This document shows, in pieces, positions 36,327 through 45,780 of a DNA stretch of 64,000 nucleotides. The notes beneath the pieces are model-generated. The model had not been told where the DNA came from. It did not search any database and was given only the letters and a program-made list of their open reading frames with translations. Origin of the DNA: Porphyromonas pasteri (lineage in GTDB: Bacteria > Bacteroidota > Bacteroidia > Bacteroidales > Porphyromonadaceae); assembly GCF_014647755.1 (NCBI RefSeq), contig NZ_BMPU01000006.1, forward strand, positions 1 through 64,000, in the 5' to 3' direction. The first letter of the stretch is position 1; every line of letters starts with the position of its first letter. The translations under genes were made by a program, and so were the position numbers.

Positions 36327-36827
36327 TTAATGATAGTTCGCTAATTCGCTTGGCGTCGGATCTACGGCTACTACGACCCCGTGATCATCCACAAGGTAGG
36401 TGTGTAGTCCGTCGAGGAGTCCTGCACTTGCCATATAGCGGCTACGCTCCGTGGGGGCGATGTAGCGCTGGTCCTCTTGATCCACTTGGTCGAGGGAGAT
36501 CGTCTGTGACCAGACAGCGTCGTCGGTATCAAGCGAGATCGCTTGGTAGTCGATAGCCGTCTGTGCCTTACCAGCGAAGTAATGATCCCATACCACATTC
36601 GCGGCGCGACTGGTAGCATCATAGGCTGCCCAGAAGTGGATGAGACGATAGCGCTGTGCTGACTCCGTGGTGGAGGCACGACCTTCCGCGTCCAGAGACT
36701 TCATTTTCGGTAGCACGTCACCCACACTGAGACCACTTGAAGAGGGCTGGGAGGGAAGGCTTGCAGAGGTCGCTCCTAAGAGTACCACGCCCGCCAGTGC
36801 GCCGAAAAGAATTCCTTTCAACGTCAT
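36327..36827 (-). CDS. Thioredoxin-fold exported protein lacking the CxxC
   Basis: A 166-aa protein with a hydrophobic N-terminus (ILFGALAGVVLLGATSASL), then a thioredoxin-like domain (VGDVLPKMKSLDAEGR, RLIHFWAAYDATSR, YLVDDHGVVVAVDPTP). In TlpA/ResA-type proteins the stretch after FWA holds WCxxC; here it reads WAAYDATSR (66-74) and the whole protein has no cysteine. It therefore cannot be a thiol oxidoreductase and may be a binding or chaperone relative. A TACCTTTG box is at 36979-36986, and repeat copy 5 lies beyond it. Confidence 0.75.
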   Translation of the reverse strand: MTLKGILFGALAGVVLLGATSASLPSQPSSSGLSVGDVLPKMKSLDAEGRASTTESAQRYRLIHFWAAYDATSRAANVVWDHYFAGKAQTAIDYQAISLDTDDAVWSQTISLDQVDQEDQRYIAPTERSRYMASAGLLDGLHTYLVDDHGVVVAVDPTPSELANYH

Positions 36828-36978
36828 AAAATTTGGTTTAGGTACAACATACCTTCAGCGACTCGCTCCATAGCTTGAGATAGGCTCCCGAGATCAGGAT
36901 AAAGACGAAGAAGGTTCCCGGCTTTCGGGTCTGTAGGTCACCGTATGAGGCACCGCTTGTGCTCCCTCGGGTGACACG

Positions 36979-36986
36979 CAAAGGTA
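36979..36986 (-). promoter_or_regulatory. Putative -7 box of the thioredoxin-like gene
   Basis: TACCTTTG on the minus strand, predicting a leader of about 145 nt. It lies between the gene and repeat copy 5. Confidence 0.45.
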
Positions 36987-37143
36987 AGAAAAAGCCAAAA
37001 TATGGAGCTTTCACGCCCGCGAAGTACTACTTATTTTACACTCTGCACCTCCTGAGAGCCCGCTGACGACGCACCTTTTCGCGCAGTCATAGCTCCTCTC
37101 CTCGGGGAGCTTCTCCGACGTCCCGACGAAGGGGGATGAGTGA

Positions 37144-37617
37144 ACCTATATTGGTCCGCGGGTCGACCTATATAGGTCACGTCACCGACCAATATAGCTT
37201 CGCTCAGCGACCAATATAGGTGCGTGGGTAGAGCCATATAGCTTTGTGAAGTGACCTATATGAGGTTGTTGCTCCGCGTAGGGATAATAGCTGTGGACGA
37301 GTGGCAGATAAGTTTAGACTACGTACGCGACTCTAATATCTACGTACGTGGATATTTGGATTGACGTGCCTGGTCTTTAAGACTACGTGCATAGATAGAA
37401 GAATACCACTACGTGAAGGTGCTTTTTTCTTCATATGAATGGCACTTTTCCCTCCGCTGGATAAGAGGAGTATTCGCGATAAGGCGAAGGTCTTGCCAGA
37501 TCTCTTCGGAGAGGCATATCGGGGAGCTGGGCATGCGATGCCTTAGCAGAATAAATAGAGGGCAGGACTCTCGGCAACAGTCTCAATATAGGTCGACCCG
37601 CGGACCAACATAGGCTC
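37144..37617 (-). repeat. Intergenic repeat element, copy 5 (array end faces the thioredoxin-like gene)
   Basis: Shows the clearest array: units start at 37144, 37166, 37188, 37210, 37232 and 37254, every step exactly 22 bp (ACCTATATTGGT, ACCTATATAGGT, ACCAATATAGCT and relatives). The core follows in minus orientation, then two more units near 37582-37614. It lies between divergent genes; malQ is on the other side. Confidence 0.92.
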
Positions 37618-37678
37618 ATACCCCTCCCTACCGAAGAACGAGGCCACGCTACCCTACCCCAGGGCCGAAGATATTGCG

Positions 37679-37686
37679 TACCTTTG
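37679..37686 (+). promoter_or_regulatory. Putative -7 box of the malQ-phoH-purC run
   Basis: TACCTTTG, 65 bp before the malQ start and just past repeat copy 5. No clear -33 element. Confidence 0.5.
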
Positions 37687-37750
37687 CAACGGAAGGTACA
37701 CACAGATGCACCTTCCTCTACACGAACGAATGGTAGGACCCTATCTATAG

Positions 37751-40441
37751 ATGACAGTCACCTTCTCCATCGAGTACTGGGCGCAGCCCCACGAGCGGCT
37801 CACGCTCGTAGGCCGAGTTGCCGACAGCCCCGCCCACTCTGGAGCGCAGACCCTCCCCCTCGAGCATCTCGGGGAAGGGCATTGGCAAGCGACTCTACAC
37901 CTCCCCTCCGCCACCTCCCCTATACATTATATATATAGCTACCGCCTCACCGATGAGACGGGTGCCGTACTGCGCGAGGAATGGCGGATCCCCCACGAAC
38001 TTCATCTCCCCGCTGGCGACACGGCCGTCTTCACACAAGATCGCTGGATCGACAGCCCTGAAGATGCCCCCGCCTTCTCGGCGGCCTTCTGCGATATCCT
38101 CGGTCAGCAGGCCACAGCTCCAGAGGGAGCGCCACAGCCTGGCCTCACCTTCTCCGTCCACACTCCCGCCCTACGCCGAGGGGAGCGCCTTCTCGTGACG
38201 GGGAGCTGCGAGGCACTTGGGAGCTGGGATCCTAAAAAGGCTCTTCCCCTCACCTACCGCGGACAAGGACGCTGGGGCGCTACGCTCCCCGCCTCTGCCA
38301 TAGGCTCCACCCCCGCTTCGCTTCGCTACAAATACCTCCTCAGCACAGACGCAGGCTATACCTACCTCTGGGAGGAGGGCGAAGACCGCTGGATAAATCT
38401 CCCCGACAGCACCGTCTATCCCTACTGCTATGTGCAGGATAGCTACCTCCATCTCCCCAGCCGCCCCGTGCGTACGGCAGGCCTTGTCGCACCGCTCTTC
38501 TCGCTGCGTAGCGACACCGACTGGGGCATAGGCGACTTCGGTGCGCTCAGAGAAGCTATTGACTTCGCTGCCGAAGCAGGTATGCACGCCGTCCAGCTCC
38601 TCCCCATCAACGATACCACCAGCACACGAGGCACCGCCGACTCCTATCCCTACAATGCGATATCCGTCGACGCCCTCCACCCCATATACATCGATCCCGA
38701 GGCACTGCCCGCCCTCCCTTCCGAGGAGCGTAAGGCATTCCTCCGCGAGGCGAAGGCACTACGCCAGCTCCCCGCCGTGGACTACCCACGCGTACTCGAG
38801 CTGAAGGAGCGCTTCCTCCGCCGTGCATTCGACTTGCAGGGTAAGGCCGACCTCACGAGCGAGGACTTCCGCCTCTTCTACGACGAGGCCGCCGCTTGGC
38901 TCCGTCCCTATGCCCTCTACTGCGTGCTACGTGACCAGTTTGGCTCGGGTGCACCCAGCGACTGGGCAGGATGGGAAGCGTATGACGAGGCAAAGGCAGC
39001 CGCCTATCTCGATGATGCAGCACACGCCGAGGAGGTGGGCTATTACTACTGGCTACAGTTCGTCCTCGACCGCCAGCTCCAGGCTGTGAGAAGCTATGCA
39101 GAGGAGCGAGGCGTCTTCCTCAAGGGTGACCTCCCTATCGGCGTAGCGCCCCACAGCGTAGACGTCTGGATGGCACCCCATCTCTTCCACACAGAGCAAT
39201 CCGCAGGCGCCCCGCCCGATGACTTCGCTGCCGATGGGCAGAACTGGGGCTTCCCCACGTACAACTGGGAGCGTATGCAGGAGGAAGGCGACTTCCGCTG
39301 GTGGCGCCAGCGCTTCGAGCGTCAGGCCCGCTACTTCCACGCCTTCCGCATCGACCATATCCTCGGCTTCTTCCGCATCTGGGAGGTGCCACGCACGCAG
39401 CGCTCTGGCCTCTTGGGACACTTCCACCCCGCCCTCCCCTACAGTCTCGAGGAGTGGCAGGAGAAGCTCGCCCCGACCTTCCCCATCGAGCTACTCACCG
39501 CACCACTCGTCCACGAAGACGAGCTGACGGCACGCCTTGGGGATAGCTTTGATGACCTCCTCGACAGCGGCTATCTCCATAGCACTGCCCTTGCAGGGCT
39601 CTATCAGCTCACGTATGGCGAGCAAGCCGACTACGAGACGGAGGCCGCCCAGCGCGCTCTCGGAGCCGACGTCGCAGCCGTACTTGCTGAGCTATGCACG
39701 GAGACTGCCCTCATCGCCGACCCGTACAAGGCAGGGCACTACCACCCACGCATAGCGCTGGAGCGCAGTCGTCTCTTCGCTCGCCTCCCCGAAGAGCTGC
39801 AGGAGCGCTGGCGATCGGTCAGCGATGACTACTATTACGTCCGGCACAACGAACTCTTCCGCACCACCGCCCTGCTGCGTCTCGGTGCGCTGACGAGCCA
39901 CACGCGCCTTCTGCTCTGCGCCGAGGACCTCGGGATGATCCCCGCCTCTGTACCCGCCGTCCTCGACGAGCTACAGGTCCTCTCTCTTGAGCTGGAGCGT
40001 ATGCCGAAGGCCTTTACCCCCACGGGCTGGGCACGCCCTGACAGCTTCCCCGCCCGCTCGGTAGCCACGACCTCCACCCACGATATGCCTTCGCTGCGTG
40101 GCTGGTGGCACAGCCTCTCGGCGAGCGAGCAAGAGCGCTACTATCGCCAGGAGCTCCTTCTCACCGAGGAAGTCCCCAGCGAAGAAGCCCTCTACCGCCG
40201 CATCATCGAGGCACATCTCGCCTCCCCATCTGCAGCCGTCCTCCTGCCTCTTGCCGACTGGATGAGCCTCGACAGCCGTCTCTGGCTCACCACACCTGCC
40301 GAGGAGCAGATCAACCGCCCCGAGGATCCGCATCACTACTGGGGCTATCGCTTCCCCCGCAGCCTAAGCGACCTGCAAGCAGCCGCACCCGAATGGCGCA
40401 CCCACATCAAGCATCTCATCACCCTATCCCAACGACTATAA
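37751..40441 (+). CDS. malQ: 4-alpha-glucanotransferase with two CBM20 domains
   Basis: Amylomaltase (GH77, disproportionating enzyme) that transfers alpha-1,4-glucan segments, used with glycogen or maltodextrins in the cytoplasm. The 896-aa protein has two starch-binding CBM20-like modules (about 1-110 and 125-235; second has VTGSCEALGSWDPKKALPL). A GH77 domain follows from about 245 (GIGDFGALREAIDFAAEAGMHAVQLLPINDT), with FRIDHILGFFRIWEVP and CAEDLGMIPASVPAVLDEL carrying catalytic acids. The architecture is that of plant DPE2 and is usual in Bacteroidetes. phoH begins 4 bp downstream. Confidence 0.93.
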   Translation: MTVTFSIEYWAQPHERLTLVGRVADSPAHSGAQTLPLEHLGEGHWQATLHLPSATSPIHYIYSYRLTDETGAVLREEWRIPHELHLPAGDTAVFTQDRWIDSPEDAPAFSAAFCDILGQQATAPEGAPQPGLTFSVHTPALRRGERLLVTGSCEALGSWDPKKALPLTYRGQGRWGATLPASAIGSTPASLRYKYLLSTDAGYTYLWEEGEDRWINLPDSTVYPYCYVQDSYLHLPSRPVRTAGLVAPLFSLRSDTDWGIGDFGALREAIDFAAEAGMHAVQLLPINDTTSTRGTADSYPYNAISVDALHPIYIDPEALPALPSEERKAFLREAKALRQLPAVDYPRVLELKERFLRRAFDLQGKADLTSEDFRLFYDEAAAWLRPYALYCVLRDQFGSGAPSDWAGWEAYDEAKAAAYLDDAAHAEEVGYYYWLQFVLDRQLQAVRSYAEERGVFLKGDLPIGVAPHSVDVWMAPHLFHTEQSAGAPPDDFAADGQNWGFPTYNWERMQEEGDFRWWRQRFERQARYFHAFRIDHILGFFRIWEVPRTQRSGLLGHFHPALPYSLEEWQEKLAPTFPIELLTAPLVHEDELTARLGDSFDDLLDSGYLHSTALAGLYQLTYGEQADYETEAAQRALGADVAAVLAELCTETALIADPYKAGHYHPRIALERSRLFARLPEELQERWRSVSDDYYYVRHNELFRTTALLRLGALTSHTRLLLCAEDLGMIPASVPAVLDELQVLSLELERMPKAFTPTGWARPDSFPARSVATTSTHDMPSLRGWWHSLSASEQERYYRQELLLTEEVPSEEALYRRIIEAHLASPSAAVLLPLADWMSLDSRLWLTTPAEEQINRPEDPHHYWGYRFPRSLSDLQAAAPEWRTHIKHLITLSQRL

Positions 40442-40445
40442 GCCT

Positions 40446-41441
40446 ATGATGGAGCGACTCTACGTCTTAGAGGAAGCCGACACGCAGGAGTTCGTCGGTG
40501 TCAACCGTGCGAACCTCGTCACGCTACAGAACCTCTTCCCTAAGACGAAGCTACGCATTCACCAGAACGTCATCAAGGTACTTGGCGAAGACCAAGCTGC
40601 CGAAGAGCTCCTGCACATCCTCGCTTCTCTGGAAGCCCTCTGCAGTCGCCACAACCAGCTGACCGAAGCACAGATCATCGAGGTCGTGCGTCGGCACCGC
40701 AGTAAGGCCGCCGACACCCTGCCCACCGCCGAGAGCGACGTACTCATCTACGGCGTCCACGGCAAGGCGATCCTCCCCCGCGGGGAGCGTCAGCGCCGCA
40801 TGGCTCGCGAGTTCGCCGAGCGTGACCTGTGCTTCGCCACGGGTGCCGCCGGATCGGGGAAGACCTTCATCGCCATCTGTCTGGCGGTCAAAGCCCTCAA
40901 GGCAAAGCAGGTGCGCCGTATCATCCTCTCCCGCCCTGCCGTCGAAGCAGGCGAGAAACTCGGTTTCCTCCCTGGCGAGATGAAGGACAAGCTCGACCCC
41001 TACCTCCAGCCACTCTATGACGCCCTCGGCGAACTCATCCCTGCCCCCAAGCTCAAAGACCTCATAGATACGGGCGTCATCCAGATCGCCCCGCTGGCCT
41101 TCATGCGTGGTCGCACGCTGAGTGATGCCGTCGTCATCCTCGACGAAGCACAGAACACCACGCCGCAGCAGATGAAGATGTTCCTCACACGCCTCGGCAT
41201 GGGCTCGAAGATGATCATCACGGGGGACTTCACGCAGATCGACCTTCCCCGTGGTGTGACCTCGGGTCTGAAGGATGCGCTTGACAAGCTCCACGGGCTA
41301 AAGAGTATCAGCTTCATCCACTTCGATAAGACCGACATCGTGCGCCACCCGCTCGTCTCCGAGATCGTGGCCGTCTACGATGCCAAGGACGAAAAGACGT
41401 CCGCCCCCTCCGACACATCACAAACTAATCACGCAAGATAG
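40446..41441 (+). CDS. phoH: PhoH-family ATPase
   Basis: Cytoplasmic P-loop ATPase related to the helicase-like PhoH/PhoL group, thought to act on RNA; the exact role is not established. The 331-aa protein has an N-terminal KH-like segment, Walker [10 protein letters not shown] (132-140), [19 protein letters not shown]-like substrate loop, and Walker [20 protein letters not shown]. Translation probably begins at 40446 (tandem ATG ATG). It lies 4 bp after malQ and 4 bp before purC, so the three genes are co-transcribed although their functions differ. Confidence 0.9.
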   Translation: MMERLYVLEEADTQEFVGVNRANLVTLQNLFPKTKLRIHQNVIKVLGEDQAAEELLHILASLEALCSRHNQLTEAQIIEVVRRHRSKAADTLPTAESDVLIYGVHGKAILPRGERQRRMAREFAERDLCFATGAAGSGKTFIAICLAVKALKAKQVRRIILSRPAVEAGEKLGFLPGEMKDKLDPYLQPLYDALGELIPAPKLKDLIDTGVIQIAPLAFMRGRTLSDAVVILDEAQNTTPQQMKMFLTRLGMGSKMIITGDFTQIDLPRGVTSGLKDALDKLHGLKSISFIHFDKTDIVRHPLVSEIVAVYDAKDEKTSAPSDTSQTNHAR

Positions 41442-41445
41442 AATT

Positions 41446-42387
41446 ATGGCACAGACACTCGTCCGCACGGACTTCCAGTTTCCCCATCAGGATCACGTCT
41501 ATCATGGCAAGGTCCGCGACGTGTACTTCCTCGGCAGTGAGCAGGTAGCGATGATCGCCACCGACCGCATCTCCGCCTTCGACGTCGTACTCCCCAAAGG
41601 CATCCCCTACAAGGGACAAGTCCTCAACCAGATCGCGACCTACTTCCTCGAAGCTACGCGCGACATCGTCCCCAACTGGCTCATCTCTGCTCCCGACCCT
41701 ATGGTATCGCTCGGCCTGCGCTGTGAGCCCTTCCGTGTAGAGATGGTCATCCGTGGCTACCTCACCGGCTCAGCTTGGCGTGCCTATAAGGCAGGCGAAC
41801 GCACCCTCTGCGGTATCCAGCTCCCCGACGGCATGCGTGAGAACGAAGCCTTCCCCTCGCCCATCATCACCCCCACCACGAAGGAAGATGTCGGCCATGA
41901 CGAGAATATCTCCCGCGAGGAAATCATCCGCACGGGTCTGGTCAGCGAAGAAGACTACAAGCAGCTCGAGGCCTACACCTACGCTCTCTTCAAGCGTGGT
42001 CAGGAGATGGCACGTGAGCGTGGTCTGATCCTCGTCGACACGAAGTACGAATTCGGGAAGAAGGACGGCAAGATCTACCTCATCGACGAGATCCACACGC
42101 CCGACTCCTCCCGCTACTTCTATGCCGAAGGCTACGAAGAGCGCTTCGAGCGTGGCGAAGAGCAGAAGCAGCTCTCCAAGGAATTCGTCCGCCAGTGGCT
42201 CATCAAGAACGGCTTCCAAGGCCGTGACGGCGAAGTCATCCCCGAGATGACCGAGGAGTACTGCAAGAGCGTCTCCGACCGCTACATCGAGCTGTATGAG
42301 ACCGTCACGGGTCGTGCCTTCGTCGCCGAGCCCACCGACGACCTCACGGCACGCATCGAGCGCAACGTCCTCGCCGCCCTCAAGTAA
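41446..42387 (+). CDS. purC: SAICAR synthetase
   Basis: Joins CAIR and aspartate with ATP to form SAICAR in purine synthesis. From ATG 41446 the protein has 313 aa, the longer form (E. coli PurC is about 237 aa). It shows [45 protein letters not shown], and [29 protein letters not shown] regions. The frame is open from 41380 inside phoH, but the start 4 bp after the phoH stop gives the family N-terminus. A terminator follows. Confidence 0.95.
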   Translation: MAQTLVRTDFQFPHQDHVYHGKVRDVYFLGSEQVAMIATDRISAFDVVLPKGIPYKGQVLNQIATYFLEATRDIVPNWLISAPDPMVSLGLRCEPFRVEMVIRGYLTGSAWRAYKAGERTLCGIQLPDGMRENEAFPSPIITPTTKEDVGHDENISREEIIRTGLVSEEDYKQLEAYTYALFKRGQEMARERGLILVDTKYEFGKKDGKIYLIDEIHTPDSSRYFYAEGYEERFERGEEQKQLSKEFVRQWLIKNGFQGRDGEVIPEMTEEYCKSVSDRYIELYETVTGRAFVAEPTDDLTARIERNVLAALK

Positions 42388-42413
42388 GCTCCGCCTTACT
42401 CCCCCACAAGCGT

Positions 42414-42450
42414 CAGCGCCCCATGATCCGATGAGGATTATGGGGCGCTG
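42414..42450. terminator. Terminator after purC
   Basis: A 16-bp inverted repeat with one mismatch (42414-42429 and 42435-42450, CAGCGCCCCAT arm) lies 27 bp past the stop. Confidence 0.8.
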
Positions 42451-42539
42451 CTGTATAGATACGTGAGGGGAAAGAGCGGAGGGAAAGGCACGAAGGAATA
42501 GAGGCACTCACTCGTTTTTCGCGCGGTATTTGGGGCGAA

Positions 42540-42690
42540 GTGCGGGAGATTTTCTCGGTCTACGTACGTGGATTTTAGGACTACGAGGGGAAATCCTTTG
42601 AGCTACGTGCGGGGATCTTAGGACCACGCACCAAGATAGAAGAATAGGTGTAGACCTTCGTGGTTTTGGCTGCGGTGGAGCGGAAGTTTT
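42540..42690. repeat. Diverged relative of the intergenic repeat
   Basis: Contains CTACGTACGTGGATTTTAGG, a second CTACGTGC unit, AAGATAGAAGAATAGG and a GGTCTACGTACGTGG context, all recalling the core of the six elements, but with no ATATAGG palindrome array. It lies between convergent purC and the sirtuin gene. A short open frame crosses it but has no protein-like features. Confidence 0.5.
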
Positions 42691-42761
42691 CTCGGGGGAG
42701 GGAGAAGGCCAAGGAGTAGTGCTACGGAGCACCAAGGCAGTGAGGAGCACGCATAAAATGG

Positions 42762-42802
42762 GGCTGTCCGCACGCTTCCACGAGGGAAGGGTGCGGACAG
42801 CC
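42762..42802. terminator. Terminator after the sirtuin gene
   Basis: An 18-bp inverted repeat with one mismatch (42762-42779 and 42785-42802) lies about 50 bp past the stop of the minus-strand sirtuin gene. Confidence 0.8.
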
Positions 42803-42855
42803 TTCATAGGATCGAGGTGTGAGCTTCGGTGAGGGAGCTCAGCTGAGGGGGGGGG

Positions 42856-43572
42856 TTAGCGGCCTTCGGTCAAGCGCGCATAGAGGTCGCGCATACCTGC
42901 CACAGCTCCCGCCTGGATATGGATGAGGTCGGGGCGGTAGCTACTACGCACGGGCTTCGGGTCGATGCAGTAGACGGGCGCCTTCGCTGGGACGTAGCCC
43001 AGCAGTCCCGCTGCAGGATAGACCTCCAGCGACGTACCGATGACGAGGAAGAGATCGGCCTCTTCGGTGGCTTCGATAGCAGGGATCATCTCCGGCACCT
43101 CTTCGCCAAACCAAACGATGAAGGGGCGGAGCTGCGTGCCATCAGGCGCTAAGTCCCCGACATGGAGCTCACGTGTCGCTCCTTCGGCGGGGTAGGTGGT
43201 GAAGGGATCCCGCACGGAGCGGTTCTTCATCAGCTCCCCATGGAGGTGGATGACACGGCTGCTACCCGCACGCTCGTGCAGGTCGTCGACATTCTGCGTG
43301 ACGATCGTCACACGATAGTACTCCTCGAGGCGGGAGAGCAGACGGTGCCCTTCGTTGGGCTCTGCTCCGACGAACTCCCGACGGCGCTGGTTGTAGAAGT
43401 CCAGCACGCACTGGGGGTCGCGGTACCAGCCTTCGATGCTGGCGACCTCTTGGACGTCATGCCCCGCCCACAGACCATCGCTATCGCGGAAGGTCGACAG
43501 GCCGCTCTCGGCACTCATCCCCGCCCCCGAGAGGACGACGAGGTACGGACGCTGGGGGCTCTGGGTATTCAT
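42856..43572 (-). CDS. cobB: Sir2-family NAD-dependent protein deacylase
   Basis: Removes acyl groups from protein lysines using NAD+. From ATG 43572 it has 238 aa: GAGMSAESGLSTFRD (16-30), TQNVDDLHERAG, and IHLHGE with the catalytic histidine. FYNQRRREF has the Tyr-x-x-Arg pattern that in SIRT5/CobB-type sirtuins favours succinyl or malonyl groups. The region after HLHGE has none of the four zinc cysteines of classical sirtuins, as in some class III bacterial members. Its ATG overlaps the DPP11 stop in the form ATGA, so it is translationally coupled to that gene. Confidence 0.88.
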   Translation of the reverse strand: MNTQSPQRPYLVVLSGAGMSAESGLSTFRDSDGLWAGHDVQEVASIEGWYRDPQCVLDFYNQRRREFVGAEPNEGHRLLSRLEEYYRVTIVTQNVDDLHERAGSSRVIHLHGELMKNRSVRDPFTTYPAEGATRELHVGDLAPDGTQLRPFIVWFGEEVPEMIPAIEATEEADLFLVIGTSLEVYPAAGLLGYVPAKAPVYCIDPKPVRSSYRPDLIHIQAGAVAGMRDLYARLTEGR

Positions 43573-45728
43573 CGGCGTGAGACGAGCGACAGCTCCTGGA
43601 TGAGGCGGGGGCACTCACCGAGCTGGTCAATGAGCAGGAGGACGTAGCGGATATCACAGATGATGCTACGCTGGTAGGGGGGCAGGTACTGGATGTCACC
43701 ACCGACACCTTCCCAGTTGCGGTCGAAGTTGATACCGATCAGGTCACCGTACTTATTGAAGACGGGGCTACCGGAGTTACCACCCGTGGTGTGGGTCGTA
43801 GCAGCGAAGTTGACAGGCATCTCATACGTGCCGTCAGCCTTCTTAGCTGCCCAGCGCTTGCCTTCGCCGTAGAGCTGCTTCTGGTAGATCTCCTTGAGAC
43901 GAGCGGGGACAGCGAACTCCCATGAGGTGGGGTCTTCCTTCTCCATCACACCACGCAGGGTCGTAGGCACCTGATACTCGACGCCGTCGACGGGCGAGTA
44001 GCCACGGACCTGACCGTAGGTGAAGCGTAGCGTGCTATTGGCATCGGGCCAGAGATTGTCCGTGCCACGCTGAGCCATGATACCGCCGACATAGGTGCGA
44101 CGAGCCAGATCAATGGGGTTGTCGAAGGCACGGAGATCCTTCGTCAGCTGATCACGCTTGGTGCGGACAGAGGCAGCGAAGCGCGACATCAGGTCGGAGG
44201 AGAGGACAGCCTGCTGCTCCTTGGCACTCAGCTTCTTGAAGGCCTCGAAGCCCTCAGGCGTGGTGAAGGTCGACTGAGCGAACATCGCATCGACATAAGC
44301 ATCTACCGAGCCGAACTTATCGATACCCTCAGCGATAGCCGTGGGCCAGTCCTTGCGGTCAATCTGACGCGTGTATTCGGCCAGCTCAGCCTTAGCGATC
44401 TTAGCGTCCAGCGAGGGGAGGTAGTCCTTGTTGTTGTAGGCGGTGAAGGCCTTGTCCGTAGCGGTCAGAGGATCATCAGCACCAGGGGCGCGCGTGGCTT
44501 CGATAGCCTGCCACAGCCCTTCGTCGAGGTACCAGAACTGGCGACGCAGGTCACGACGGCCCTCGATAGCACGGTCAATCGTGGAGACAGCATCAGCGTA
44601 AGACTTGTAGGACTTAGGCGCCTTCTCCTTAGCCCACGAGAGGAGGGACTCCATCTCCTGCTGCTTGGTGGCCTTGAAGTTATTCTTCTCGATACCGAAG
44701 TTCGCACCGATAGCACGCTTGTAAGCGTTCTGCGAGCGGGCATACTTAGCGGCGTACATGATGTTCACCTTGGGGTCGGCAAGCATATCCTTGAGCATGA
44801 CCTCCTGACGGATGTTGCGCATGCGGATGCGGATATCATTGTCGATGGTCTTCCACTCCTCTACTTCAGAGGGGAGGAAGAAGTGGTTGGTGCGACCAGG
44901 GAAGCCCATGATCATCGCGAAGTCATCACGCTGTATGCCATCGGTAGAGATGTTGAACCAGCGCTTGGGCTTCAGAGGCACGTTGCTCTCCGAGTAGGGA
45001 GCGGGGTTGCCGTTGGCATCAGCGTAGATGCGGAAGAGGGAGATGTCACCAGCGTGACGGGGGTACTTCCAGTTGTCCGTGTCGGCACCGAACTTCCCGA
45101 TAGCGCTGGGAGGTGCACCGACGAAGCGGATGTCAGAGTAGACCTTCTTGGTGAACATGAGGTACTTGTTCCCATTGTAGAAGGGACGGATCTCGACCTC
45201 CGTGCCTGGGTGATCCTTGAGGAAGTTGTCACCGACACGCTTGCGAGCTACCGAGCGAAGGAAGGCGGGCGAGAGGTACTCCATACCCGTGCCCTTACGC
45301 ACCTTCTTGAGCTCTGCCTGCACGAAGGCCGTGACGTCCTCGATCTTATCGATGAAGGTCACGACGACGCCCTTAGCGGGGAGCTCTTCGGCGAAGCTCT
45401 GCGCCCAGAAGCCGTTCTCAAGGTAGTTGTGCTCGACACTGCTGAGCTTCTGGATCGCGTCATAGCCGCAGTGGTGGTTCGTCAGGACGAGACCCTGCGA
45501 CGAGATGATCTCACCCGTACAGCCACCGTCGAAGCTGACGACAGCGTCCTTGAGCGAGGTACCGTTGGGGTTGTAGAGATCGTACTCCTTCATCGAGAGC
45601 CCGCGCTTGACGAGCTCAGGGTACTTCTTGGAGAGCTGCTCCAGGAGCCACATACCCTCGTCAGCACGTGCGACGGAGCTGACGCCGAGGGCGATGAGGA
45701 GCGCAAGTAGGGTTTTACGCATAGTCAT
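43569..45728 (-). CDS. S46 dipeptidyl-peptidase, DPP11 type
   Basis: Periplasmic serine exopeptidase that releases N-terminal dipeptides. The 719-aa protein has a signal peptide (RKTLLALLIALGVSSVARAD), the catalytic histidine in LTNHHCGYD (84-90) and the nucleophile in TTGGNSGSPVF (Ser652). Eighteen residues after the serine is Arg670 (INFDRNWE). In S46 enzymes Arg at this site (Arg673 in P. gingivalis DPP11) selects Asp/Glu at P1, while Gly marks DPP7. So DPP11 is inferred. It could start at 45728 or the second ATG at 45722. Aspartyl and glutamyl dipeptides fit the aspA/ansA metabolism. Confidence 0.93.
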   Translation of the reverse strand: MTMRKTLLALLIALGVSSVARADEGMWLLEQLSKKYPELVKRGLSMKEYDLYNPNGTSLKDAVVSFDGGCTGEIISSQGLVLTNHHCGYDAIQKLSSVEHNYLENGFWAQSFAEELPAKGVVVTFIDKIEDVTAFVQAELKKVRKGTGMEYLSPAFLRSVARKRVGDNFLKDHPGTEVEIRPFYNGNKYLMFTKKVYSDIRFVGAPPSAIGKFGADTDNWKYPRHAGDISLFRIYADANGNPAPYSESNVPLKPKRWFNISTDGIQRDDFAMIMGFPGRTNHFFLPSEVEEWKTIDNDIRIRMRNIRQEVMLKDMLADPKVNIMYAAKYARSQNAYKRAIGANFGIEKNNFKATKQQEMESLLSWAKEKAPKSYKSYADAVSTIDRAIEGRRDLRRQFWYLDEGLWQAIEATRAPGADDPLTATDKAFTAYNNKDYLPSLDAKIAKAELAEYTRQIDRKDWPTAIAEGIDKFGSVDAYVDAMFAQSTFTTPEGFEAFKKLSAKEQQAVLSSDLMSRFAASVRTKRDQLTKDLRAFDNPIDLARRTYVGGIMAQRGTDNLWPDANSTLRFTYGQVRGYSPVDGVEYQVPTTLRGVMEKEDPTSWEFAVPARLKEIYQKQLYGEGKRWAAKKADGTYEMPVNFAATTHTTGGNSGSPVFNKYGDLIGINFDRNWEGVGGDIQYLPPYQRSIICDIRYVLLLIDQLGECPRLIQELSLVSRR

Positions 45729-45780
45729 TGATACGATATTGAGTGGTTAAGTAATATCAGTGTGATGGGCGGGCGGTAGG

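Noticed and set aside
42508-42807. A 99-codon frame between purC and the sirtuin gene
   Set aside because: It overlaps a terminator and the decayed repeat, and is Pro/Ser/Arg-rich without protein-like features.
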